DNA of 64,000 bases. Origin: Oligoflexus sp. (GTDB taxonomy: Bacteria; Bdellovibrionota_B; Oligoflexia; Oligoflexales; Oligoflexaceae). Within the stretch, counting starts at the first letter, position 1. Each line of letters opens with the position of its first letter. The notes under the pieces were generated by a model. The model was not told where the DNA came from. It worked only from the letters and a program-made list of their open reading frames with translations, and ran no database searches. Of the stretch, positions 24,233-33,007 are shown one piece after another. Location of the stretch: positions 1 through 64,000 of the forward strand of contig NZ_DASTAT010000129.1 in assembly GCF_035712445.1 (NCBI RefSeq), read 5' to 3'. The position numbers and the translations under genes were made by a program.

Positions 24233-26659
24233 ATGGAGCAGAGTCAACACGATTACAACCACAAGAACGTGGAAAAAAAATGGCAGGATCACTGGTTAAA
24301 AAACAAGACCTTCAAGACGCCTGACCTTTCCACCAAGCCCAAGTACTACGTGCTTGATATGTTCCCCTATCCTTCCGGTTCAGGTTTGCATGTCGGCCAC
24401 CCCGAAGGCTACACCGCCACCGATATCGTGGCTCGCTATAAGCGCATGAAGGGCTTCAACGTGCTGCACCCCATGGGCTGGGATGCCTTCGGTCTGCCCG
24501 CCGAGCAGCACGCGGTGAAAACGGGAACCCATCCGCGCGATACCACCATCACGAATATTGATAACTTCCGCCGTCAGATTCAGTCCATTGGCCTGTCCTA
24601 TGACTGGGACCGCGAAGTGAATACCACGGATCCCAATTACTATAAGTGGACCCAGTGGATCTTCCTGAAACTCTATGAAAAAGGCCTCGCCTACCAGGCA
24701 GAGCAGGCTGTGAACTGGTGCGAAGAGCTCGGCACTGTCCTTGCGAATGAGGAAGTGATCGACGGCAAATCGGAAGTCGGCGGCTTTCCCGTCGTGAAAA
24801 AACCGATGCGCCAGTGGATTCTGAAGATCACGGCCTATGCGGATAAACTCCTTGAGGACCTGGACGGCCTGGATTGGCCGGAATCCCTGAAGGAAATGCA
24901 GCGCAACTGGATCGGCAAGAGCGTGGGCGCCGAGATTGAATTCGCTGTCGATGGGCATGACGAGAAGATCAAGATCTTCACGACGCGCCCGGATACGCTT
25001 TACGGCGCCACCTTCTTCGTTCTGGCTCCTGAGCATCCCGCCGTTGCGAAAATCACGACTAAGGCGCAGGAAAAAGCCGTCAGTGATTACGTGGAGCATG
25101 CGAAAAACAAGGCCGAACGCGAGCGCATGACCAGCACCGAGAAGACGGGTGTCTTCACAGGCGCGTATGCGATCAATCCCGTGAACAATGAAAAGATTCC
25201 GGTTTATATCGCCGACTATGTTTTGATTTCCTATGGTCACGGCGCGATCATGGCCGTTCCTGGTCATGATGAAAGGGATCATGAGTTCGCGAAAAAATTC
25301 GGTATTAAAATCGTGCGGGTCCTGGACGGCGGTGATAAACCGATCGAGGAGGCCGCGCATACGGGTGATGGCACGATCGTCAATTCCGGTTTCCTGAACG
25401 GTATGCAGAAGGCTCAGGGCATCGAAGCGATGGTGCAGCATCTGGAAAAGATCGGCATCGGCAAGCGCACGATTACCTATAAGCTGCGTGATTGGCTCTT
25501 CTCCCGGCAGCGCTATTGGGGCGAACCCATTCCTATTGCTCTTGATAAAGACGGCAACGAGATTGCCATCACCGAAGCCGAGCTGCCGCTGGTGCTGCCG
25601 GATCTGGATGACTATAAGCCAACGAAGAATGGTGAATCGCCGCTTGGAAAAGCCAAGGACTGGTTGAAATACGAGCGCGACGGCAGGACCTGGCGCCGCG
25701 AGACCAACACCATGCCCCAGTGGGCGGGATCGTGCTGGTATTATCTGCGTTTCATTGATCCTCAGAACAAGCACGCGGCCTGGGACAAGGAAAAGGAAAA
25801 GTACTGGATGCCGGTCGACCTTTACGTCGGCGGCGCGGAGCATGCGGTTCTTCACCTGCTTTATGCCCGTTTCTGGCACAAGGTTCTTTATGATGCCGGT
25901 CTGGTTTCCACCAAGGAGCCTTTCCAGAAGCTCGTCAACCAGGGCATGATCCTGGGGGAAAACAACGAGAAAATGTCGAAGAGTCGCGGCAACGTCGTGA
26001 ATCCCGATGATGTCATCGAGCAGTGGGGCGCGGATGCGTTCCGGCTTTATGAAATGTTCATGGGGCCTTTGGAAGCTGTGAAACCCTGGAAGTCAGATGG
26101 CATCGTGGGTACGCACCGCTTCCTCGCGCGCTTCTGGCGTCTTATGGTCACACAGGATGGTGAGCTGGCGCAAAAACAAGGCACGCCGAGCGAAGCCTTT
26201 GATAAGCAGCTGCATAAGACCATCAAGAAAGTGGGCGAGGATACCGAGCACATGCGCTTCAACACGGCGATCGCCGCGATGATGGAGCTTGTGAATATGG
26301 GCATGAAGGAGCCTGCGATCGGTCCGGATGCAGCCAAGGCCATGATGATTCTTTTGAATCCCTATGCGCCGCACATGACGGAAGAACTCTGGTCGCGTTA
26401 CGGCGGGAAAGAGTCGATGACCTATGTGCCCTGGCCGTCGTTTGATCCTGCGAAATGCGTGGATGATACCGTGACGCTTTCGATCCAGGTGAACGGAAAG
26501 ATGCGGGGGACGATAGAAGTGCTGAAGACTGCGGATAAAGCCGAGGTCTTTGCGCAGGCCAAGGCCTTGGATTCGGTCGCGAAGCATATGATTGATAAGG
26601 AGTTGGTGAAGGAAATTTATGTTCCTGGAAAGATCCTGAACTTCGTCGTCAAAGGTTGA
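24233..26659 (+). CDS. leuS: Leucyl-tRNA synthetase
   Basis: An 808-residue class I synthetase that charges tRNA-Leu. It shows the HIGH-type motif in PYPSGSGLHVGHPEGY (about residues 43-58) and the editing (CP1) domain with FTTRPDTLYGATF and the acidic GHDERDHEF. The KMSKS loop is in ENNEKMSKSRGNV (about residue 579), followed by the anticodon-binding and C-terminal domains. The ATG at 24233 follows AAGGAGG; an in-frame start at 24191 lacks one. It follows the mlaE-like gene by 142 bases. Confidence 0.97.
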   Translation: MEQSQHDYNHKNVEKKWQDHWLKNKTFKTPDLSTKPKYYVLDMFPYPSGSGLHVGHPEGYTATDIVARYKRMKGFNVLHPMGWDAFGLPAEQHAVKTGTHPRDTTITNIDNFRRQIQSIGLSYDWDREVNTTDPNYYKWTQWIFLKLYEKGLAYQAEQAVNWCEELGTVLANEEVIDGKSEVGGFPVVKKPMRQWILKITAYADKLLEDLDGLDWPESLKEMQRNWIGKSVGAEIEFAVDGHDEKIKIFTTRPDTLYGATFFVLAPEHPAVAKITTKAQEKAVSDYVEHAKNKAERERMTSTEKTGVFTGAYAINPVNNEKIPVYIADYVLISYGHGAIMAVPGHDERDHEFAKKFGIKIVRVLDGGDKPIEEAAHTGDGTIVNSGFLNGMQKAQGIEAMVQHLEKIGIGKRTITYKLRDWLFSRQRYWGEPIPIALDKDGNEIAITEAELPLVLPDLDDYKPTKNGESPLGKAKDWLKYERDGRTWRRETNTMPQWAGSCWYYLRFIDPQNKHAAWDKEKEKYWMPVDLYVGGAEHAVLHLLYARFWHKVLYDAGLVSTKEPFQKLVNQGMILGENNEKMSKSRGNVVNPDDVIEQWGADAFRLYEMFMGPLEAVKPWKSDGIVGTHRFLARFWRLMVTQDGELAQKQGTPSEAFDKQLHKTIKKVGEDTEHMRFNTAIAAMMELVNMGMKEPAIGPDAAKAMMILLNPYAPHMTEELWSRYGGKESMTYVPWPSFDPAKCVDDTVTLSIQVNGKMRGTIEVLKTADKAEVFAQAKALDSVAKHMIDKELVKEIYVPGKILNFVVKG

Positions 26660-26665
26660 TCCTGG

Positions 26666-26680
26666 CCCCGCGAAGCGGGG
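26666..26680. other. GC-rich hairpin after leuS
   Basis: CCCCGC (26666-26671) and GCGGGG (26675-26680) can pair with a GAA loop, 7 bases past the leuS stop. There is no T-run, so it could act only as an mRNA-stabilising 3' structure or a weak terminator. Confidence 0.35.
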
Positions 26681-26759
26681 TGACGGAAGCCACTGGGTGA
26701 CGGTGGGGGCGGAGGGCGTGCTATAATGGAAGCACCAACTTCTTCCTCCACGGAATCCC

Positions 26760-28745
26760 ATGCTGCGTCCCGCAAAAATTTTGACAGGATTGGCCCTGTT
26801 TTCAGGGCTTTGCTTTGCTGTTCTGGCTACCGAAGTCTGGTTGAAACCAAAGGCCAAGGCTTACGCAACTCGAAAACTCGCCAGTATCCTGAAACAAACC
26901 GATCTTAAAATCCACTACGATGACATCAGCCTCGCGTGGAATGGCTTTCGCGTCGAAGGACTCTCCTGCTCATCCCCACGCATGCGGGTTTTCGGAACCG
27001 TGGACGTCGCATTCAAACTCTGGCCAGGGCCGGGATTTGGCCGACCAGAGCGGGTGATACTCGATCATGCGCGGGTGACTCTGCTGAGGTCTCCCGCAGC
27101 GGTCGCAGCCGGGAACGGCAGCGCAGCACCTTCCGCGGCGCAGGCCGGTGCAGCCTCCCTGACGAGCCTGCAAAGACTTTTGAAACCGGGCGTAAACCTC
27201 CAGCTGCGAAAAGTTAAGCTGGAAGTTCTGGATGCGCAGCGTGAATCCATACTCGCCATCAATCGCCTGGACGCCTCCCTGTCCGCCCAGGAGCAGCATG
27301 TGGAAATGCAGCTGAAGGGCTTTCACTATCGCGGACGCGAAATCCTGCAGGGCCTTGACGGCCAGCTTATCCTGCAGCCCAAACAGGGCCGGCTGCCCTT
27401 CTTTGTCACCGCACGCGAACAGGGCAGCGAACCCTGGCAGCTTCAGGGCGCGATCAGCGAAGACTTTGACTCAATTGAACTTCGGCATAAGCGCATGGGC
27501 ATACCTTCGCGCTGGCAGCCTTATTTGCGTTCCATAGAGCCCAAGGATAAATTGGAGCTCCTTTTGAAACTCGAAATGTCCGGCCTGAGAAAAGCTCAGG
27601 ACCTTGACTTCGATATTCAAATCGCCAGCAATAATCTTGAAATCAACCACCCGCTCCTGAGCGGCGAAAAAGTGGGCCCCTGGCCCTTCACCATCCGCGC
27701 GCAGGGCGACTTCAATCCCGATCGCGGCTCGCTTTCCGTGCGGCGCGGTCTGATCTATGTCCTGCAGTCCGCGCAGAAAGCCCAGATGAAAAGCACCTTC
27801 ACCCTCGTGAAGAATGATCTTCTGAAACCCATGATGGACGATCCCTGGCGGCTCGACTGGAAACTTGCGGAAACCGACTGCCAGGATATTCTCGACATCC
27901 TGCCCCGGCATGCCTTTCCCCTTCTGCAGGGCTTTCAGGTCAAAGGCCAGATCGAACTCACAGCCGATGTCGAACTCCTTCCGCGAAAAGGCCGGGCCAT
28001 CGAATTTCCAAGCGGCAAGCAGGACTTTGCCTGCAGGATCGCTCATGTTCCTGAAAAGTTCACGAAGTCTGATATCCGCGCCCGCGTCCAGGCCATGCGC
28101 GGTCAGGACTTTGTGCCGATCAGCGAAATTTCGGAAGATTTCCTGCGTGGGGTGATCGCCGCCGAGGACGCGAGTTTCTGGCAGCATGAAGGGGTCAGGA
28201 CCAGTGCTCTCACTGCCGCGTTTCAGGCCAACCTGAAAGCCGGAAAGGTCCTCTTCGGAGGTTCGACCATTACGATGCAGATGGTCAAAAACTTTTACCT
28301 GAGCCACGAAAAAGTTTTAAGCCGGAAACTGCAGGAGCTTCTGATCAGCTGGGCTCTGGAACAGACCCTCGATAAGCAGGACATCCTGGAAGTCTATGCG
28401 AACATCATTCAATTCGGTCCGAACGTTTACGGCATTCGACGCGCGAGCCAAACCTATTTCGGCAAGGAACCGGCGCAGCTGACCACGGCCGAAGCCCTCT
28501 TTTTATCCTCGATCCTGCCAAGCCCGAATCGGCACTATAAGGAAAGCTACTGCGAAGGCCGGCTGAGCGAGGAGCTTCAGGAACGCATGCAGAAGGTGGC
28601 CACGAGTCTCGCCAGCATGCAGCCCGGCCAGGCCCTCATGAATCTTTATCAGGACTCGGTCCGGCGTCTGCATTTTCAAGGGAGCGGCCGCTGCAGGAGC
28701 GGATCAGAGATCAGTCGGAGGAAGGAACCGATCACCCGCTTCTAG
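26760..28745 (+). CDS. Peptidoglycan glycosyltransferase (GT51) fused to an AsmA-like region
   Basis: A 661-residue membrane-anchored protein. One N-terminal helix (about 5-25) leads into a roughly 400-residue region that looks AsmA-like (LKIHYDDISLAWNGFRVEGL, VDVAFKLWPGPGFG, VILDHARVTLL), with beta-rich periplasmic character. Residues about 440-640 form a GT51 glycosyltransferase that polymerises lipid II into glycan strands: catalytic Glu about 469 in AAEDASFWQHEG, GGSTITMQMVKNFYL, RKLQELLISWALEQ and TTAEALFLSSILPSPNRH. There is no transpeptidase domain, so it resembles a monofunctional glycosyltransferase with an unusual long front end. Its 3' end overlaps the HipB-like gene on the other strand by 42 bases. 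Confidence 0.85.
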   Translation: MLRPAKILTGLALFSGLCFAVLATEVWLKPKAKAYATRKLASILKQTDLKIHYDDISLAWNGFRVEGLSCSSPRMRVFGTVDVAFKLWPGPGFGRPERVILDHARVTLLRSPAAVAAGNGSAAPSAAQAGAASLTSLQRLLKPGVNLQLRKVKLEVLDAQRESILAINRLDASLSAQEQHVEMQLKGFHYRGREILQGLDGQLILQPKQGRLPFFVTAREQGSEPWQLQGAISEDFDSIELRHKRMGIPSRWQPYLRSIEPKDKLELLLKLEMSGLRKAQDLDFDIQIASNNLEINHPLLSGEKVGPWPFTIRAQGDFNPDRGSLSVRRGLIYVLQSAQKAQMKSTFTLVKNDLLKPMMDDPWRLDWKLAETDCQDILDILPRHAFPLLQGFQVKGQIELTADVELLPRKGRAIEFPSGKQDFACRIAHVPEKFTKSDIRARVQAMRGQDFVPISEISEDFLRGVIAAEDASFWQHEGVRTSALTAAFQANLKAGKVLFGGSTITMQMVKNFYLSHEKVLSRKLQELLISWALEQTLDKQDILEVYANIIQFGPNVYGIRRASQTYFGKEPAQLTTAEALFLSSILPSPNRHYKESYCEGRLSEELQERMQKVATSLASMQPGQALMNLYQDSVRRLHFQGSGRCRSGSEISRRKEPITRF

Positions 28746-29000
28746 CCCCTCATCATCAGCCGCAGCGGTTGCGCCGGCCCTTTGCACAAAGTCCTGATCC
28801 CAGGGCCTGAAATCGCGGATCACACCAATCTGATAACCCAGCGCCCGCAGCACCTGATTCACACTATCCAGCTGCACGGAAGCCTTGTTTTTCTCAAGCT
28901 GATACACGAAGTTCAGTCCGACCCCGGAACGTGCCGCAAGCTGCTGCTGGGTGAGACCCTGCCTTTTGCGTTCCGAACGCACAAAATTGCCTATCTCCAT
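28704..29000 (-). CDS. HipB-like helix-turn-helix regulator
   Basis: A 98-residue protein with an XRE-type helix-turn-helix at about residues 10-60 (RKRQGLTQQQLAARSGVGLNFVYQLEKNK), followed by VNQVLRALGYQIGVI, typical of the y4mF/HipB antitoxin-like group. The C-terminal tail is acidic and polar. The start at 29000 (GAAGGGGAAG upstream) is preferred over an in-frame start at 29138, which would add a non-conserved 46-residue extension. No HipA kinase gene is adjacent, so it is either an orphan antitoxin-like regulator or a plain repressor. It overlaps the GT51 gene end. Confidence 0.8.
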   Translation of the reverse strand: MEIGNFVRSERKRQGLTQQQLAARSGVGLNFVYQLEKNKASVQLDSVNQVLRALGYQIGVIRDFRPWDQDFVQRAGATAAADDEGLEAGDRFLPPTDL

Positions 29001-29103
29001 GCAGGCTTCCCCTTCTCGTCCAAATCTGACAATGAATACTATCCATTGTCGCAGATCCTTTGACGGAGTAGAAGATTTTGCCTGCTTATTAAATGCCGGA
29101 TCC

Positions 29104-29991
29104 CTAAAGAGTATAACGCACCAGCTCCGCGTGCTCATGAGTCGGCACGTAGCGATCCTTGGGATCGCGGATCACCTGGCTCGCCGCCACGTTCCAATCG
29201 TGCGTGTAAAAAATATTCCACTGTTCCGGAACGGCGACGGAATAGAGTTCCTCTTTTTCGTCGATCACCTGCTCGGCGAAGCGATCGTAGCCCATGGTGA
29301 TCGGCAGATGGACCCAGGCCTTGCCCGGAATCAAATCACCCGCGAAAATGATGGTCTCTTTCGGTCCACGAACCACCGTATGCATGTGCCCGGGCGTGTG
29401 ACCATGGCTGAAGCGAAAGAAGAGCTGCTCCCTTGGGAATTCGGGAAGGGAATCGCCCTCGACGATGACCAGACGCCCCGATTTCTCGATCTTCTCGCTC
29501 AGGCCTGGGATGAACGAGGCGCGATCCCGCGGATGAGGTTTGAGCGCGCGATTCCAGGCTTCGCGCCCCACCACGATTTTAGCCTTGGGAAACACCAGCT
29601 CATCATGCCCTTTCACAATATCCGCGTAGGCGGGCAAAAGACCCCCTGCGTGATCGAAATGCAAATGGGAGAGGATCACGTAGTCGATATCCTCCGGCTT
29701 CACTCCAAGCGTCGCGAGATTGGCCAGAAGACGATGATCGGATTCCACCAGACCGTAGCGTTCCGCAAGAGCCGGTTCCATGTAAGCACCGATTCCCGTT
29801 TCGCAGAGCATCTTGACACCGCCCCATTCCAGCAGCATGCAGCGACAAGCCAGTCCAATGCGACCCAACGCGTCCGGTTTGGCCCAACGCTCCCAGAGGG
29901 GGCGGGGCGCATTTCCAAACATCGCCCCCCCATCGAGTAATTGGGAATTGCCAAGTACAGACGACACACGGATATCTGTGTAGCGCGCCAT
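29104..29991 (-). CDS. MBL-fold metallo-hydrolase
   Basis: A 295-residue metallo-beta-lactamase-fold enzyme. The metal-binding motif HLHFDHAGG lies at about residues 110-118, a further His in GHTPGHMHTVV, the Asp in IFAGDLIPGK and a late His in FYTHDW. There is no signal peptide, so it is cytoplasmic. The family includes lactonases and thioesterases as well as glyoxalase II; the arrangement with two Zn ligand sets resembles the lactonase/aryl-hydrolase branch, but the substrate cannot be named. It is followed at 103 bases by the HipB-like gene on the same strand, which may be coregulated. Confidence 0.85.
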   Translation of the reverse strand: MARYTDIRVSSVLGNSQLLDGGAMFGNAPRPLWERWAKPDALGRIGLACRCMLLEWGGVKMLCETGIGAYMEPALAERYGLVESDHRLLANLATLGVKPEDIDYVILSHLHFDHAGGLLPAYADIVKGHDELVFPKAKIVVGREAWNRALKPHPRDRASFIPGLSEKIEKSGRLVIVEGDSLPEFPREQLFFRFSHGHTPGHMHTVVRGPKETIIFAGDLIPGKAWVHLPITMGYDRFAEQVIDEKEELYSVAVPEQWNIFYTHDWNVAASQVIRDPKDRYVPTHEHAELVRYTL

Positions 29992-30170
29992 GACGCATAC
30001 TCCTTCAGAAATGTCAGATTGCGGACGGAGTGAGACTCACTTCAGATTTAATTAACATCCTGCAGGGCTTGATAGAAGAGGCTTTCAAAGGGCTCAAGAT
30101 GGCTGCGCAAAAATTCATCTTTCCCATCGACTACCGGAGCAGCGCGGGGCACAAGGGTATGGACCCCATA

Positions 30171-30193
30171 TTATTCACAGAGACTGTGGATAA
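30171..30193. promoter_or_regulatory. Two inverted DnaA boxes forming a 23-bp palindrome
   Basis: TTATTCACA (30171-30179) matches the relaxed DnaA-box consensus TTWTNCACA. TGTGGATAA (30185-30193) is the exact complement of the consensus TTATCCACA. With the bases between, they make an imperfect palindrome with 10-base arms and one mismatch. This could be a DnaA-regulated operator or a DnaA-titration site. I see no further boxes or dnaA/dnaN/gidA genes nearby, so an origin is not claimed. Confidence 0.55.
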
Positions 30194-30434
30194 TTTAGGA
30201 CGTTTACAAGGACGGTGAAAAACCGTTATCAAAGTAAATTTCACAGAAATCCATGGACCACCTTGGGGACGCTGATAAGTGGTTGAATCACCTGGAAATT
30301 GGGTTGGTTTTTAACGGATTCCTCAAAGAAACGCAAGGACCCATACGGGACTTCAAAATTCAGAAACGACTTCCGCAAACGCCCACCTGTCACGTCTTTA
30401 AACAGTTTTTAAAATTATTATCTCGCCGTCATGA

Positions 30435-30463
30435 TTGACAAGTCATATAGGCATGGATATTGC
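30435..30463 (+). promoter_or_regulatory. Sigma-70-like promoter upstream of the outer-membrane protein
   Basis: TTGACA at 30435-30440 is a perfect -35 hexamer. After 17 bases, TATTGC (30458-30463) is a weak -10. The element lies 70 bases ahead of the next start codon on the plus strand. Only the -35 match is strong. Confidence 0.4.
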
Positions 30464-30532
30464 TCCGTATCCTGTGTCCCCGTCGCTGCTCTATCCGGTT
30501 GAAATGGAACTGCTGTTTGTGGAGAGGAAGTT

Positions 30533-31150
30533 ATGAGTATTCGCAATTATTTGGCAGGCTTGGCCTTGCTCCTGGGCACCCAGATGGCCCAGGCTCAGTC
30601 GCATTCCCTCGTCGATCGCAACCGTTCGTCAGAACGGGCCAATGTATTTCTCTTTCAGTCCGTGGATGGTGAATTCGGCAAGGTTCAAAAGTCCTTTAAA
30701 AGTCAGCCTGAAGCCGTGAATCAAACCTGGCGAGGCTATGGCATTCGCAATGGAGTCGGCATCGAACTCTTCAAGTTCACGCAGTTCAGCCTGTCCCATA
30801 CGCTTTTGAATATGCGTTCACGGGATACGAGCCTTGAAAACATGCGCGGCAGCAAACTCTCGGGTGAAATCACCTTTGCCTTCAGCGCCCCCATCACCAA
30901 CATTCAGTTTGGTCTGGGCGTGATCGCCTCGCAGATGGACTATCAGAATTATGATAAGAGCGGCGCCTATGTCGGCACCGGACACTACTACAATATGGGC
31001 TTCAATTATTTCCTGAGCCAGATGTTTTCGGTTCAGGTGATAGGCAAGCACTCCACCATCCGCCACTCGGCTTCCGGTGGTTCCCTTGATCTTCAGGAAA
31101 TTCAAACCAGCACGGATAGCCTGAGCTTCGGCCTTGCGATCTGGATCTGA
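30533..31150 (+). CDS. Outer-membrane beta-barrel-like protein
   Basis: A 205-residue exported protein with a clear signal peptide (SIRNYLAGLALLLGTQMAQAQ). The mature protein has alternating beta strands (FKFTQFSLSHTLLNM, LSGEITFAFSAPITNIQFGLGV, YNMGFNYFLSQMFSVQVIG) and ends in SLSFGLAIWI, a pattern close to the aromatic C-terminal signature of outer-membrane barrels. The function is unknown. GAGGAAGTT precedes the ATG. Its stop codon abuts the tatD stop on the other strand with no spacer. Confidence 0.72.
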   Translation: MSIRNYLAGLALLLGTQMAQAQSHSLVDRNRSSERANVFLFQSVDGEFGKVQKSFKSQPEAVNQTWRGYGIRNGVGIELFKFTQFSLSHTLLNMRSRDTSLENMRGSKLSGEITFAFSAPITNIQFGLGVIASQMDYQNYDKSGAYVGTGHYYNMGFNYFLSQMFSVQVIGKHSTIRHSASGGSLDLQEIQTSTDSLSFGLAIWI

Positions 31151-31942
31151 TCAGACCTGAAAGAGCCTCTTGAAATTCGTCCAAATCTGCTCGCGGGCCT
31201 GGTCTTCGGACCAGCCCCGCAGTTCCGCCATCAAAGCCACGGTTCCCACGACATTCTTCGGTTCGTTGCGTTCGCCGCGCTCCGGCGCAAGGTAAGGGCA
31301 ATCGGTTTCCGTCAGCACGAGTTCCTGGGGAAGTTCCTTCAGGAGTTTTCGGAACGACTCGTTTTTCCGTGCATTGGCGGGTATGGAAAAATACCAGCCA
31401 TGCTGCTCGGCAGCCCGCAGAGCGAGCTTGCTCTTGCCGCCATAGCAATGAAAATCCACCCGCTTGACGCCATGCGCCGCGAGTATTTCCATGGCCCGCT
31501 CTTCCCGCTTTCTCGTGTGAATGATCAAAGGCTTGTCGAATTCAAGGGCGATGCCTATGAGTTCTTCAAAGACCTTCTCCTGAGCCGCGAAGGTTTCCTC
31601 TCCAACCCAGTAACCATCCAGGCCGCACTCACCAATGGCAAAGACGCGACCCGCCGCGACTTCACGTCGAATGCCGGCCACCGCGTCGGGCACATGGAAT
31701 TTGCGGATGGGAAAGGGCAGATCGGAAACGATATCATTGACCGCGTCGATCGGATAAATTCCCAGCGCAGGTTTGATAAGGGGATAGGTTTCTGCCAGTT
31801 CCAGAATGCGCTGATTGGAGGCAGGCTCCAGCCCGTTCACGACGATGGCCTTAAGTCCGCTCGCTTCCGCACGCGCGATGACCTCGGGCAGGTCGTTCGC
31901 AAAATCTTCATGGGTTAAATGACTATGAACATCAACGTACAC
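31151..31942 (-). CDS. TatD-family metal-dependent hydrolase
   Basis: A 263-residue TIM-barrel hydrolase of the TatD DNase family, which includes 3'-5' exonucleases and D-aminoacyl-tRNA deacylase-like enzymes. Metal-ligand motifs are VHSHLTHEDF at the start, AIGECGLDGYW in the middle, LIIHTRKREE, the later FHCYGG and LTETDCPYLAP near the end. It is the last gene of a probable three-gene minus-strand unit with the deacetylase-like protein (12 bases upstream) and the metallopeptidase. Confidence 0.9.
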   Translation of the reverse strand: MYVDVHSHLTHEDFANDLPEVIARAEASGLKAIVVNGLEPASNQRILELAETYPLIKPALGIYPIDAVNDIVSDLPFPIRKFHVPDAVAGIRREVAAGRVFAIGECGLDGYWVGEETFAAQEKVFEELIGIALEFDKPLIIHTRKREERAMEILAAHGVKRVDFHCYGGKSKLALRAAEQHGWYFSIPANARKNESFRKLLKELPQELVLTETDCPYLAPERGERNEPKNVVGTVALMAELRGWSEDQAREQIWTNFKRLFQV

Positions 31943-31954
31943 GGGCGCTCTCCC

Positions 31955-32962
31955 TTACTTTCTGGCCTCCGCCTGACGGGAGAACCTGTGCGATATACGC
32001 ATATTTGCGGCCGTTGGTCGACTGTTTTTTACGCCCGAGACGGTCGTGAAGCGCAGCGTGATGCCCTGCTTTTTGGCCTTTTCCTGAAGACTTTGCAGGA
32101 CCATGCGAAGCTTCGGCCAGCTTTGGAAGGCAGCCTCGGCGGAAAGGGCCAGAGTGAAGACCTCGTCCTCCCTCCCCTCTTTCAGCTGCTTATCAAAACG
32201 CGCGAGGATCTCGCGCTGCTCATTCAGTTCCATAATCCCGCCGCGCTGCGGTACGGGCAGAACCAAAGGATGGCTGCCGGCAAGAGCCTGCAGGGCTTTT
32301 GCATCGGGTTGCACGAGCATGCTCCAGCGTTCCGCCACCCACGCGCTCAGCGGGAATTCACGAAGCTTGGGCGCAACAAGCTCGGGATCGACGGGTGAAA
32401 GATCGAAGCGATAGCCAAAGGACCCGGCCAGCTGGGTCAGGAAGGGAGCTTCCATCCAACCGCGGACAGTAAAGCTCTTCAGGCTGGAAAAACCCGCCTG
32501 GATCAGAGTGCGATGGGCGGCGGAAAGAATCCGCAGCGTTTCCTCGCGGGTGTAGACAGTCAGCGGCACATCGAGGCCGCAATCATTTTCACAGATTTCG
32601 CCTTCGTCCGCATAACCCCAGAACGAGGGCGCGAGCTTCAGGATCACGCCGGCTTCCTGGACGAGGTTTTCCACGGGTGCCAGGTAAAGTCCCACTTCAT
32701 CCTGAGTCCCGAACACGCGCTGCATCGCGTTCAAGTTATCAGCGGCTTTGGCTTCATCCAAAAAATAAGCCGGATTCACGAAATGAGTCAGGGGGATATC
32801 CGGAAAAGTCTTCCGCATGCGTTCCAGGGCATCGACGTTGGGCGCATGGAGTTCACGGCCTTCCCAGTGCACGGTGACATCAATGGTGACTGCTTTGGCC
32901 GCGAAGATTTTCCCTGAAAAAGACGTGGCGAGTAGAAGTCCCATAGTCCAGAGAGGGCGCAT
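31955..32962 (-). CDS. Exported polysaccharide-deacetylase-like protein
   Basis: A 335-residue protein with a signal peptide (RPLWTMGLLLATSFSGKIFA). The mature part begins AVTIDVTVHWEGRELH and reads as a TIM-barrel of the polysaccharide deacetylase type: a search-style segment LERMRKTFPDIPLTHFVNPAYF, then EVGLYLAP, FTVRGWMEAPFL and later strands. The catalytic Asp-Asp/His-His signature of true deacetylases is not clear, so an altered or non-catalytic member is likely. The ATG at 32962 has GAGGAG upstream and starts directly at the signal peptide. It is 45 bases downstream of the metallopeptidase and 12 bases from tatD. Confidence 0.6.
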   Translation of the reverse strand: MRPLWTMGLLLATSFSGKIFAAKAVTIDVTVHWEGRELHAPNVDALERMRKTFPDIPLTHFVNPAYFLDEAKAADNLNAMQRVFGTQDEVGLYLAPVENLVQEAGVILKLAPSFWGYADEGEICENDCGLDVPLTVYTREETLRILSAAHRTLIQAGFSSLKSFTVRGWMEAPFLTQLAGSFGYRFDLSPVDPELVAPKLREFPLSAWVAERWSMLVQPDAKALQALAGSHPLVLPVPQRGGIMELNEQREILARFDKQLKEGREDEVFTLALSAEAAFQSWPKLRMVLQSLQEKAKKQGITLRFTTVSGVKNSRPTAANMRISHRFSRQAEARK

Positions 32963-33007
32963 TCCTTGGCTCCTCATCGGTATGGGACAGGCAGAGGTCC
33001 CACACCG

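Larger units (their letters stand above)
29992..30532. other. 541-base intergenic region, AT-richer than its surroundings
   Basis: No convincing gene is present: short frames at 30030-30218 and 30253-30438 have no ribosome binding site and no homology I recognise. It contains two inverted DnaA boxes (30171-30193), a small hairpin ACGGT/ACCGT at about 30212-30226, and a promoter-like element near 30435. It separates the divergent MBL hydrolase and outer-membrane-protein genes, so it must hold promoters for both. Confidence 0.6.

Noticed and set aside
24380..25879. Long minus-strand open frame inside leuS
   Set aside because: It is antisense to a full-length leucyl-tRNA synthetase with all its motifs, and has no ribosome binding site of its own.
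30171..30193. DnaA boxes as the chromosomal origin
   Set aside because: Only two boxes are seen, with no dnaA, dnaN or gidA gene near; they are more safely described as a regulatory or titration site.
30030..30438. Two short plus-strand open frames in the 541-base gap
   Set aside because: They lack binding sites and homology, and the region contains regulatory features instead.
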